From contig CATKHW010000011.1 of NCBI GenBank assembly GCA_949752795.1, forward strand, positions 248,001 through 312,000: a stretch of 64,000 bases of DNA. Direction: 5' to 3'. Positions 50,675-62,847 of the stretch are shown in pieces; within the stretch, counting starts at the first letter, position 1, and every line of letters begins with the position of its first letter. Source of the DNA: Hyperoodon ampullatus (taxonomy: Eukaryota > Chordata > Mammalia > Artiodactyla > Ziphiidae). The notes beneath the pieces were generated by a model, which was given only the letters and a program-made list of their open reading frames with translations, had not been told where the DNA came from and did no database searches. Position numbers and translations under genes: made by a program.

Positions 50675-52413
50675 TTTTGCTGCTACTGCTCTTATGACAT
50701 TGATTTCATGGCTGAGGGATATTCCATCGTACGTAAGTACCACAATTTTTTGAACCATTTTTATATTTCCTGGGATATTTAAGGTGTACCCAAGTTGAGG
50801 TCCTTGTAAGCAGTGCAGCCCTAAATTTTGGGGTGGCTGTGTCTTTTTGATTTTCAGTTTTCCCAAGGTATATTCCCTAGACTGGAAGTGCCCTTGGCTC
50901 TGTAGCTCTGTTGTTTACTTGTTTTAGGGAACACAATGCACTCCTCCAGAGAGGCAGTTGGCAATTTACATCCCGCCCATCAGCATAACAAGGCTCCCTG
51001 TTCTCCAGGGCCTGTCTTGCCTTTCTGGTTTTTACACATTTTGTGGATGTCCCTTTTGACCGGTGGGAAGTGATACTTCTTTGTAGTGCAGATTTGCATT
51101 GCCCGCTTGCTTGCTTGGCCAAAAAGGGCGTATGCGTTTTCTCCTGAATATATTCAGGAGAAAACGCATACGTCCTTTTTGGCCAAGTGCATCATTGTCG
51201 AAGTTGTGCCCCTCTTCCTGTGCTTTAAAGGCGATTCCAACGTACCTCTGGAAATCTGTTTCCTGCTATTCTGCCTCGCTTTCAAGTCCGCCTCATTGCC
51301 TTCCCTCAACAGATTTTTGGACGATAGTTGTCCTTTATTACTCGGCCAGTTTGTGAATTGCTGTGCCCCTGAGCTCCATTTTTCAACTCGTTTTTGGTGA
51401 GCTGACCGCAAGTCCAAAATTTTGGTTCAGGATCTATACTGATTCCCGGTGGGTGGCTGAGACTTTGGTTAATTCTTCTTCCTGCCGGGAAATTACAGTG
51501 ATATGTGCCCGTCCAAATGCCTAACAGCTACTCTCTCATTGGTTCTCCCTCTTCCCTTTCATCCTCTGCCAAATTGGAAACCTGTGCGAACCAGGAGGTT
51601 AAAGGGGCTGTCTCTCCAAGTTGGGAGGTTGATAATAAAGCAGATGGAAAGTCAAACCGGAGCACCAGGAGAGGGACTATTCGTTGAGTTTTAGAAACCT
51701 TTCGTATTCACAGTGTGTCCGTTCTCTAGGATTCCCGTACATGTTATATCTGTAGTAATATTCCCTTCAACCTGGAGAGTTGGGACCCATGGAATGTGTG
51801 CCATGCATTATTGCTTTAAAGGGTCTGCATTTGCTCACCCAATCTCACCAATCCTCTCAGTCCCAAGTGTCCAGCCTTATGCCACATCCAGCTGTCATTG
51901 TAGATAGGGTCATTTCAGGTTTCATCAGAGACCCTGAAGGAATTGTAAAGAATTTCCCAGTTTTTTTGTTTTATTTTTGAAATTCCTTTTTATAGTGGGC
52001 TTGAGCTGATTCTCGCTGCCATATTTATCCCAGTCTAGACACACTTGATTCCCTTACGGAGACATATCAATACATAGGTTTTAAGATTCTTACTAGTCAG
52101 ATATATTCCTCTGCGGGAAATATGGGGTTTTGAGTCCCTTTCACTGAGGAAGGTGTAGGTCTTGTCTATTCCATAGTTGGTTTTTGGAACGGTACCTGTG
52201 CTTATATCAAACTCTGGTTTTATGCATCACCCCACCTCTCCTTCCCCCTTAAGCAGGCATAAGAGTGTTTTCTAAATGTGAGACACTGTTCTCTTTCCTA
52301 ACTCAGTTCAAGTGTAGCCATGTTTACAGGATCTTCATAAGTGATATCTTATGATAAGTTTCTTTTTCTGTGTGACTTATTTCACTTAGAATCATCGTAC
52401 CTGAATCCACCCA
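50675..52413 (+). repeat. Satellite unit 30 (type Y)
   Basis: States CGTGTT TC ATCAG GCA. Confidence 0.95.
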
Positions 52414-54152
52414 TTTTGCTGCTACTGCTCTTATGACATTGATTTCATGGCTGAGGGATATTCCATCATACGTAAGTACCACAATTTTTTGAACCATTTT
52501 TATATTTCCTGGGATATTTAAGGTGTACCCAAGTGGAGGTCCTTTTAAGCAGTGCAGCCCTAAATTTTGGGGTGGCTGTGTCTTTTTGATTTTCAGTTTT
52601 CCCAAGGTATATTCCCTAGACTGGAAGTGCCCTTGGCTCTGTAGCTCTGTTGTTTACTTGTTTTAGGGAACACAATGCACTCCTCCAGAGAGGCAGTTGG
52701 CAATTTACATCCCGCCCATCAGCATAACAAGGCTCCCTGTTCTCCAGGGCCTGTCTTGCCTTTCTGGTTTTTACACATTTTGTGGATGTCCCTTTTGACC
52801 GGTGGGAAGTGATACTTCTTTGTAGTGCAGATTTGCATAGCCCGCTTGCTTGCTTGGCCAAAAAGGGCGTATGCGTTTTCTCCTGAATATATTCAGGAGA
52901 AAACGCATACGTCCTTTTTGGCCAAGTGCATCATTGTCGAAGTTGTGCCCCTCTTCCTGTGCTTTAAAGGCGATTCCAACGTACCTCTGGAAATCTGTTT
53001 CCTGCTATTCTGCCTCGCTTTCAAGTCCGCCTCATTGCCTTCCCTCAACAGATTTTTGGACGATAGTTGTCCTTTATTACTCGGCCAGTTTGTGAATTGC
53101 TGTGCCCCTGAGCTCCATTTTTCAACTCGTTTTTGGTGAGCTGACCGCAAGTCCAAAATTTTGGTTCAGGATCTATACTGATTCCCGGTGGGTGGCTGAG
53201 ACTTTGGTTAATTCTTCTTCCTGCCGGGAAATTACAGTGATATGTGCCCGTCCAAATGCCTAACAGCTACTCTCTCATTGGTTCTCCCTCTTCCCTTTCA
53301 TCCTCTGCCAAATTGGAAACCTGTGCGAACCAGGAGGTTAAAGGGGCTGTCTCTCCAAGTTGGGAGGTTGATAATAAAGCAGATGGAAAGTCAAACCGGA
53401 GCACCAGGAGAGGGACTATTCGTTGAGTTTTAGAAACCTTTCGTATTCACAGTGTGTCCGTTCTCTAGGATTCCCGTACATGTTATATCTGTAGTAATAT
53501 TCCCTTCAACCTGGAGAGTTGGGACCCATGGAATGTGTGCCATGCATTATTGCTTTAAAGGGTCTGCATTTGCTCACCCAATCTCACCAATCCTCTCAGT
53601 CCCAAGTGTCCAGCCTTATGCCACATCCAGCTGTCATTGTAGATAGGGTCATTTCAGGTTTCATCAGAGACCCTGAAGGAATTGTAAAGAATTTCCCAGT
53701 TTTTTTGTTTTATTTTTGAAATTCCTTTTTATAGTGGGTTTGAGCTGATTCTCGCTGCCATATTTATCCCAGTCTAGACACACTTGATTCCCTTACGGAG
53801 ACATATCAATACATAGGTTTTAAGATTCTTACTAGTCAGATATATTCCTCTGCGGGAAATATGGGGTTTTGAGTCCCTTTCACTGAGGAAGGTGTAGGTC
53901 TTGTCTATTCCATAGTTGGTTTTTGGAACGGTACCTGTGCTTATATCAAACTCTGGTTTTATGCATCACCCCACCTCTCCTTCCCCCTTAAGCAGGCATA
54001 AGAGTGTTTTCTAAATGTGAGACACTGTTCTCTTTCCTAACTCAGTTCAAGTGTAGCCATGTTTACAGGATCTTCATAAGTGATATCTTATGATAAGTTT
54101 CTTTTTCTGTGTGACTTATTTCACTTAGAATCATCGTACCTGAATCCACCCA
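52414..54152 (+). repeat. Satellite unit 31 (type X)
   Basis: States CAGTTA TC ATCAG GTA. Last member of the XYX block. Confidence 0.95.
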
Positions 54153-55891
54153 TTTTGCTGCTACTGCTCTTATGACATTGATTTCATGGCTGAGGGATAT
54201 TCCATCGTACGTAAGTACCACAATTTTTTGAACCATTTTTATATTTCCTGGGATATTTAAGGTGTACCCAAGTTGAGGTCCTTGTAAGCAGTGCAGCCCT
54301 AAATTTTGGGGTGGCTGTGTCTTTTTGATTTTCAGTTTTCCCAAGGTATATTCCCTAGACTGGAAGTGCCCTTGGCTCTGTAGCTCTGTTGTTTACTTGT
54401 TTTAGGGAACACAATGCACTCCTCCAGAGAGGCAGTTGGCAATTTACATCCCGCCCATCAGCATAACAAGGCTCCCTGTTCTCCAGGGCCTGTCTTGCCT
54501 TTCTGGTTTTTACACATTTTGTGGATGTCCCTTTTGACCGGTGGGAAGTGATACTTCTTTGTAGTGCAGATTTGCATTGCCCGCTTGCTTGCTTGGCCAA
54601 AAAGGGCGTATGCGTTTTCTCCTGAATATATTCAGGAGAAAACGCATACGTCCTTTTTGGCCAAGTGCATCATTGTCGAAGTTGTGCCCCTCTTCCTGTG
54701 CTTTAAAGGCGATTCCAACGTACCTCTGGAAATCTGTTTCCTGCTATTCTGCCTCGCTTTCAAGTCCGCCTCATTGCCTTCCCTCAACAGATTTTTGGAC
54801 GATAGTTGTCCTTTATTACTCGGCCAGTTTGTGAATTGCTGTGCCCCTGAGCTCCATTTTTCAACTCGTTTTTGGTGAGCTGACCGCAAGTCCAAAATTT
54901 TGGTTCAGGATCTATACTGATTCCCGGTGGGTGGCTGAGACTTTGGTTAATTCTTCTTCCTGCCGGGAAATTACAGTGATATGTGCCCGTCCAAATGCCT
55001 AACAGCTACTCTCTCATTGGTTCTCCCTCTTCCCTTTCATCCTCTGCCAAATTGGCAACCTGTGCGAACCAGGAGGTTAAAGGGGCTGTCTCTCCAAGTT
55101 GGGAGGTTGATAATAAAGCAGATGGAAAGTCAAACCGGAGCACCAGGAGAGGGACTATTCGTTGAGTTTTAGAAACCTTTCGTATTCACAGTGTGTCCGT
55201 TCTCTAGGATTCCCGTACATGTTATATCTGTAGTAATATTCCCTTCAACCTGGAGAGTTGGGACCCATGGAATGTGTGCCATGCATTATTGCTTTAAAGG
55301 GTCTGCATTTGCTCACCCAATCTCACCAATCCTCTCAGTCCCAAGTGTCCAGCCTTATGCCACATCCAGCTGTCATTGTAGATACGGTCATTTCAGGTTT
55401 CATCAGAGACCCTGAAGGAATTGTAAAGAATTTCCCAGTTTTTTTGTTTTATTTTTGAAATTCCTTTTTATAGTGGGCTTGAGCTGATTCTCGCTGCCAT
55501 ATTTATCCCAGTCTAGACACACTTGATTCCCTTACGGAGACATATCAGTACATAGGTTTTAAGATTCTTACTAGTCAGATATATTCCTCTGCGGGAAATA
55601 TGGGGTTTTGAGTCCCTTTCACTGAGGAAGGTGTAGGTCTTGTCTATTCCATAGTTGGTTTTTGGAACGGTACCTGTGCTTATATCAAACTCTGGTTTTA
55701 TGCATCACCCCACCTCTCCTTCCCCCTTAAGCAGGCATAAGAGTGTTTTCTAAATGTGAGACACTGTTCTCTTTCCTAACTCAGTTCAAGTGTAGCCATG
55801 TTTACAGGATCTTCATAAGTGATATCTTATGATAAGTTTCTTTTTCTGTGTGACTTATTTCACTTAGAATCATCGTACCTGAATCCACCCA
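54153..55891 (+). repeat. Satellite unit 32 (hybrid)
   Basis: States CGTGTT TC ATCCG CCG. Left part as in type Y or unit 18, right end as in units 12, 16, 17 and 21; the switch lies between 55137 and 55385. Confidence 0.95.
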
Positions 55892-57630
55892 TTTTGCTGC
55901 TACTGCTCTTATGACATTGATTTCATGGCTGAGGGATATTCCATCGTACGTAAGTACCACAATTTTTTGAACCATTTTTATATTTCCTGGGATATTTAAG
56001 GTGTACCCAAGTTGAGGTCCTTGTAAGCAGTGCAGCCCTAAATTTTGGGGTGGCTGTGTCTTTTTGATTTTCAGTTTTCCCAAGGTATATTCCCTAGACT
56101 GGAAGTGCCCTTGGCTCTGTAGCTCTGTTGTTTACTTGTTTTAGGGAACACAATGCACTCCTCCAGAGAGGCAGTTGGCAATTTACATCCCGCCCATCAG
56201 CATAACAAGGCTCCCTGTTCTCCAGGGCCTGTCTTGCCTTTCTGGTTTTTACACATTTTGTGGATGTCCCTTTTGACCGGTGGGAAGTGATACTTCTTTG
56301 TAGTGCAGATTTGCATTGCCCGCTTGCTTGCTTGGCCAAAAAGGGCGTATGCGTTTTCTCCTGAATATATTCAGGAGAAAACGCATACGTCCTTTTTGGC
56401 CAAGTGCATCATTGTCGAAGTTGTGCCCCTCTTCCTGTGCTTTAAAGGCGATTCCAACGTACCTCTGGAAATCTGTTTCCTGCTATTCTGCCTCGCTTTC
56501 AAGTCCGCCTCATTGCCTTCCCTCAACAGATTTTTGGACGATAGTTGTCCTTTATTACTCGGCCAGTTTGTGAATTGCTGTGCCCCTGAGCTCCATTTTT
56601 CAACTCGTTTTTGGTGAGCTGACCGCAAGTCCAAAATTTTGGTTCAGGATCTATACTGATTCCCGGTGGGTGGCTGAGACTTTGGTTAATTCTTCTTCCT
56701 GCCGGGAAATTACAGTGATATGTGCCCGTCCAAATGCCTAACAGCTACTCTCTCATTGGTTCTCCCTCTTCCCTTTCATCCTCTGCCAAATTGGCAACCT
56801 GTGCGAACCAGGAGGTTAAAGGGGCTGTCTCTCCAAGTTGGGAGGTTGATAATAAAGCAGATGGAAAGTCAAACCAGAGCACCAGGAGAGGGACTATTCG
56901 TTGAGTTTTAGAAACCTTTCGTATTCACAGTGTGTCCGTTCTCTAGGATTCCCGTACATGTTATATCTGTAGTAATATTCCCTTCAACCTGGAGAGTTGG
57001 GACCCATGGAATGTGTGCCATGCATTATTGCTTTAAAGGGTCTGCATTTGCTCACCCAATCTCACCAATCCTCTCAGTCCCAAGTGTCCAGCCTTATGCC
57101 ACATCCAGCTGTCATTGTAGATAGGGTCATTTCAGGTTTCATCAGAGACCCTGAAGGAATTGTAAAGAATTTCCCAGTTTTTTTGTTTTATTTTTGAAAT
57201 TCCTTTTTATAGTGGGTTTGAGCTGATTCTCGCTGCCATATTTATCCCAGTCTAGACACACTTGATTCCCTTACGGAGACATATCAATACATAGGTTTTA
57301 AGATTCTTACTAGTCAGATATATTCCTCTGCGGGAAATATGGGGTTTTGAGTCCCTTTCACTGAGGAAGGTGTAGGTCTTGTCTATTCCATAGTTGGTTT
57401 TTGGAACGGTACCTGTGCTTATATCAAACTCTGGTTTTATGCATCACCCCACCTCTCCTTCCCCCTTAAGCAGGCATAAGAGTGTTTTCTAAATGTGAGA
57501 CACTGTTCTCTTTCCTAACTCAGTTCAAGTGTAGCCATGTTTACAGGATCTTCATAAGTGATATCTTATGATAAGTTTCTTTTTCTGTGTGACTTATTTC
57601 ACTTAGAATCATCGTACCTGAATCCACCCA
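55892..57630 (+). repeat. Satellite unit 33
   Basis: States CGTGTT TC ATCCA GTA, as units 18 and 22. Confidence 0.95.
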
Positions 57631-59369
57631 TTTTGCTGCTACTGCTCTTATGACATTGATTTCATGGCTGAGGGATATTCCATCGTACGTAAGTACCACA
57701 ATTTTTTGAACCATTTTTATATTTCCTGGGATATTTAAGGTGTACCCAAGTTGAGGTCCTTGTAAGCAGTGCAGCCCTAAATTTTGGGGTGGCTGTGTCT
57801 TTTTGATTTTCAGTTTTCCCAAGGTATATTCCCTAGACTGGAAGTGCCCTTGGCTCTGTAGCTCTGTTGTTTACTTGTTTTAGGGAACACAATGCACTCC
57901 TCCAGAGAGGCAGTTGGCAATTTACATCCCGCCCATCAGCATAACAAGGCTCCCTGTTCTCCAGGGCCTGTCTTGCCTTTCTGGTTTTTACACATTTTGT
58001 GGATGTCCCTTTTGACCGGTGGGAAGTGATACTTCTTTGTAGTGCAGATTTGCATTGCCCGCTTGCTTGCTTGGCCAAAAAGGGCGTATGCGTTTTCTCC
58101 TGAATATATTCAGGAGAAAACGCATACGCACTTTTTGGCCAAGTGCATCATTGTCGAAGTTGTGCCCCTCTTCCTGTGCTTTAAAGGCGATTCCAACGTA
58201 CCTCTGGAAATCTGTTTCCTGCTATTCTGCCTCGCTTTCAAGTCCGCCTCGTTGCCTTCCCTCAACAGATTTTTGGACGATAGTTGTCCTTTATTACTCG
58301 GCCAGTTTGTGAAATGCTGTGCCCCTGAGCTCCATTTTTCAACTCGTTTTTGGTGAGCTGACCGCAAGTCCAAAATTTTGGTTCAGGATCTATACTGATT
58401 CCCGGTGGGTGGGTGAGACTTTGGTTAATTCTTCTTCCTGCCGGGAAATTACAGTGATATGTGCCCGTCCAAATGCCTAACAGCTACTCTCTCATTGGTT
58501 CTCCCTCTTCCCTTTCATCCTCTGCCAAATTGGCAACCTGTGCGAACCAGGAGGTTAAAGGGGCTGTCTCTCCAAGTTGGGAGGTTGATAATAAAGCAGA
58601 TGGAAAGTCAAACCAGAGCACCAGGAGAGGGACTATTCGTTGAGTTTTAGAAACCTTTCGTATTCACAGTGTGTCCGTTCTCTAGGATTCCCGTACATGT
58701 TATATCTGTAGTAATATTCCCTTCAACCTGGAGAGTTGGGACCCATGGAATGTGTGCCATGCATTATTGCTTTAAAGGGTCTGCATTTGCTCACCCAATC
58801 TCACCAATCCTCTCAGTCCCAAGTGTCCAGCCTTATGCCACATCCAGCTGTCATTGTAGATACGGTCATTTCAGGTTTCATCAGAGACCCTGAAGGAATT
58901 GTAAAGAATTTCCCAGTTTTTTTGTTTTATTTTTGAAATTCCTTTTTATAGTGGGCTTGAGCTGATTCTCGCTGCCATATTTATCCCAGTCTAGACACAC
59001 TTGATTCCCTTACGGAGACATATCAGTACATAGGTTTTAAGATTCTTACTAGTCAGATATATTCCTCTGCGGGAAATATGGGGTTTTGAGTCCCTTTCAC
59101 TGAGGAAGGTGTAGGTCTTGTCTATTCCATAGTTGGTTTTTGGAACGGTACCTGTGCTTATATCAAACTCTGGTTTTATGCATCACCCCACCTCTCCTTC
59201 CCCCTTAAGCAGGCATAAGAGTGTTTTCTAAATGTGAGACACTGTTCTCTTTCCTAACTCAGTTCAAGTGTAGCCATGTTTACAGGATCTTCATAAGTGA
59301 TATCTTATGATAAGTTTCTTTTTCTGTGTGACTTATTTCACTTAGAATCATCGTACCTGAATCCACCCA
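57631..59369 (+). repeat. Satellite unit 34
   Basis: States CGTGTT CA GAGCA CCG; differs from unit 19 only at phase 15 among scored sites. Confidence 0.95.
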
Positions 59370-61108
59370 TTTTGCTGCTACTGCTCTTATGACATTGATT
59401 TCATGGCTGAGGGATAATCCATCGTACGTAAGTACCACAATTTTTTGAACCATTTTTATATTTCCTGGGATATTTAAGGTGTACCCAAGTTGAGGTCCTT
59501 GTAAGCAGTGCAGCCCTAAATTTTGGGGTGGTTGTGTCTTTTTGAATTTCAGTTTTCCCAAGGTATATTCCCTAGACTGGAAGTGCCCTTGGCTCTGTAG
59601 CTCTGTTGTTTACTTGTTTTAGGGAACACAATGCACTCCTCCAGAGAGGCAGTTGGCAATTTACATCCCGCCCATCAGCATAACAAGGCTCCCTGTTCTC
59701 CAGGGCCTGTCTTGCCTTTCTGGTTTTTACACATTTTGTGGATGTCCCTTTTGACCGGTGGGAAGTGATACTTCTTTGTAGTGCAGATTTGCATTGCCCG
59801 CTTGCTTGCTTGGCCAAAAAGGGCGTATGCGTTTTCTCCTGAATATATTCAGGAGAAAACGCATACGCCCTTTTTGGCCAAGTGCATCATTGTCGAAGTT
59901 GTGCCCCTCTTCCTGTGCTTTAAAGGCGATTCCTACGTACCTCTGGAAATCTGTTTCCTGCTATTCTGCCTCGCTTTCAAGTCCGCCTCGTTGCCTTCCC
60001 TCAACAGATTTTTGGACGATAGTTGTCCTTTATTACTCGGCCAGTTTGTGAAATGCTGTGCCCCTGAGCTCCATTTTTCAACTCGTTTTTGGTGAGCTGA
60101 CCGCAAGTCCAAAATTTTGGTTCAGGATCTATACTGATTCCCGGTGGGTGGGTGAGACTTTGGTTAATTCTTCTTCCTGCCGGGAAATTACAGTGATATG
60201 TGCCCGTCCAAATGCCTAACAGCTACTCTCTCATTGGTTCTCCCTCTTCCCTTTCATCCTCTGCCAAATTGGCAACCTGTGCGAACCAGGAGGTTAAAGG
60301 GGCTGTCTCTCCAAGTTGGGAGGTTGATAATAAAGCAGATGGAAAGTCAAACCAGAGCACCAGGAGAGGGACTATTCGTTGAGTTTTAGAAACCTTTCGT
60401 ATTCACAGTGTGTCCGTTCTCTAGGATTCCCGTACATGTTATATCTGTAGTAATATTCCCTTCAACCTGGAGAGTTGGGACCCATGGAATGTGTGCCATG
60501 CATTATTGCTTTAAAGGGTCTGCATTTGCTCACCCAATCTCACCAATCCTCTCAGTCCCAAGTGTCCAGCCTTATGCCACATCCAGCTGTCATTGTAGAT
60601 AGGGTCATTTCAGGTTTCATCAGAGACCCTGAAGGAATTGTAAAGAATTTCCCAGTTTTTTTGTTTTATTTTTGAAATTCCTTTTTATAGTGGGCTTGAG
60701 CTGATTCTCGCTGCCATATTTATCCCAGTCTAGACACACTTGATTCCCTTACGGAGACATATCAATACATAGGTTTTAAGATTCTTACTAGTCAGATATA
60801 TTCCTCTGCGGGAAATATGGGGTTTTGAGTCCCTTTCACTGAGGAAGGTGTAGGTCTTGTCTATTCCATAGTTGGTTTTTGGAACGGTACCTGTGCTTAT
60901 ATCAAACTCTGGTTTTATGCATCACCCCACCTCTCCTTCCCCCTTAAGCAGGCATAAGAGTGTTTTCTAAATGTGAGACACTGTTCTCTTTCCTAACTCA
61001 GTTCAAGTGTAGCCATGTTTACAGGATCTTCATAAGTGATATCTTATGATAAGTTTCTTTTTCTGTGTGACTTATTTCACTTAGAATCATCGTACCTGAA
61101 TCCACCCA
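59370..61108 (+). repeat. Satellite unit 35
   Basis: States CGTGAT CC GAGCA GCA, as unit 20 but without the SINE. It has A48, T565 and a perfect palindrome. Confidence 0.95.
59809..59882. repeat. Perfect 74-bp palindrome, unit 35
   Basis: All 37 base pairs intact. Confidence 0.96.
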
Positions 61109-62847
61109 TTTTGCTGCTACTGGTCTTATGACATTGATTTCATGGCTGAGGGATATTCCATCATACGTAAGTACCACAATTTTTTGAACCATTTTTATAT
61201 TTCCTGGGATATTTAAGGTGTACCCAAGTGGAGGTCCTTGTAAGCAGTGCAGCCCTAAATTTTGGGGTGGCTGTGTCTTTTTGATTTTCAGTTTTCCCAA
61301 GGTATATTCCCTAGACTGGAAGTGCCCTTGGCTCTGTAGCTCTGTTGTTTACTTGTTTTAGGGAACACAATGCACTCCTCCAGAGAGGCAGTTGGCAATT
61401 TACATCCCGCCCATCAGCATAACAAGGCTCCCTGTTCTCCAGGGCCTGTCTTGCCTTTCTGGTTTTTACACATTTTGTGGATGTCCCTTTTGACCGGTGG
61501 GAAGTGATACTTCTTTGTAGTGCAGATTTGCATAGCCCGCTTGCTTGCTTGGCCAAAAAGGGCGTATGCGTTTTCTCCTGAATATATTCAGGAGAAAACG
61601 CATACGTCCTTTTTGGCCAAGTGCATCATTGTCGAAGTTGTGCCCCTCTTCCTGTGCTTTAAAGGCGATTCCAACGTACCTCTGGAAATCTGTTTCCTGC
61701 TATTCTGCCTCGCTTTCAAGTCCGCCTCATTGCCTTCCCTCAACAGATTTTTGGACGATAGTTGTCCTTTATTACTCGGCCAGTTTGTGAATTGCTGTGC
61801 CCCTGAGCTCCATTTTTCAACTCGTTTTTGGTGAGCTGACCGCAAGTCCAAAATTTTGGTTCAGGATCTATACTGATTCCCGGTGGGTGGCTGAGACTTT
61901 GGTTAATTCTTCTTCCTGCCGGGAAATTACAGTGATATGTGCCCGTCCAAATGCCTAACAGCTACTCTCTCATTGGTTCTCCCTCTTCCCTTTCATCCTC
62001 TGCCAAATTGGAAACCTGTGCGAACCAGGAGGTTAAAGGGGCTGTCTCTCCAAGTTGGGAGGTTGATAATAAAGCAGATGGAAAGTCAAACCGGAGCACC
62101 AGGAGAGGGACTATTCGTTGAGTTTTAGAAACCTTTCGTATTCACAGTGTGTCCGTTCTCTAGGATTCCCGTACATGTTATATCTGTAGTAATATTCCCT
62201 TCAACCTGGAGAGTTGGGACCCATGGAATGTGTGCCATGCATTATTGCTTTAAAGGGTCTGCATTTGCTCACCCAATCTCACCAATCCTCTCAGTCCCAA
62301 GTGTCCAGCCTTATGCCACATCCAGCTGTCATTGTAGATAGGGTCATTTCAGGTTTCATCAGAGACCCTGAAGGAATTGTAAAGAATTTCCCAGTTTTTT
62401 TGTTTTATTTTTGAAATTCCTTTTTATAGTGGGCTTGAGCTGATTCTCGCTGCCATATTTATCCCAGTCTAGACACACTTGATTCCCTTACGGAGACATA
62501 TCAATACATAGGTTTTAAGATTCTTACTAGTCAGATATATTCCTCTGCGGGAAATATGGGGTTTTGAGTCCCTTTCACTGAGGAAGGTGTAGGTCTTGTC
62601 TATTCCATAGTTGGTTTTTGGAACGGTACCTGTGCTTATATCAAACTCTGGTTTTATGCATCACCCCACCTCTCCTTCCCCCTTAAGCAGGCATAAGAGT
62701 GTTTTCTAAATGTGAGACACTGTTCTCTTTCCTAACTCAGTTCAAGTGTAGCCATGTTTACAGGATCTTCATAAGTGATATCTTATGATAAGTTTCTTTT
62801 TCTGTGTGACTTATTTCACTTAGAATCATCGTACCTGAATCCACCCA
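61109..62847 (+). repeat. Satellite unit 36
   Basis: States GAGGTA TC ATCAG GCA. It follows unit 35 as unit 25 follows unit 24. Confidence 0.95.

Larger units (their letters stand above)
48936..54152 (+). repeat. Higher-order trimer X-Y-X, second copy (5,217 bp)
   Basis: Units 29-31 repeat the order of units 26-28 at all scored sites. Confidence 0.75.
54153..61108 (+). repeat. Four-unit group, copy 3 (6,956 bp)
   Basis: Units 32-35. The last three match 18-20 closely; the first is a hybrid that keeps only the right end of units 17 and 21. Confidence 0.55.
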
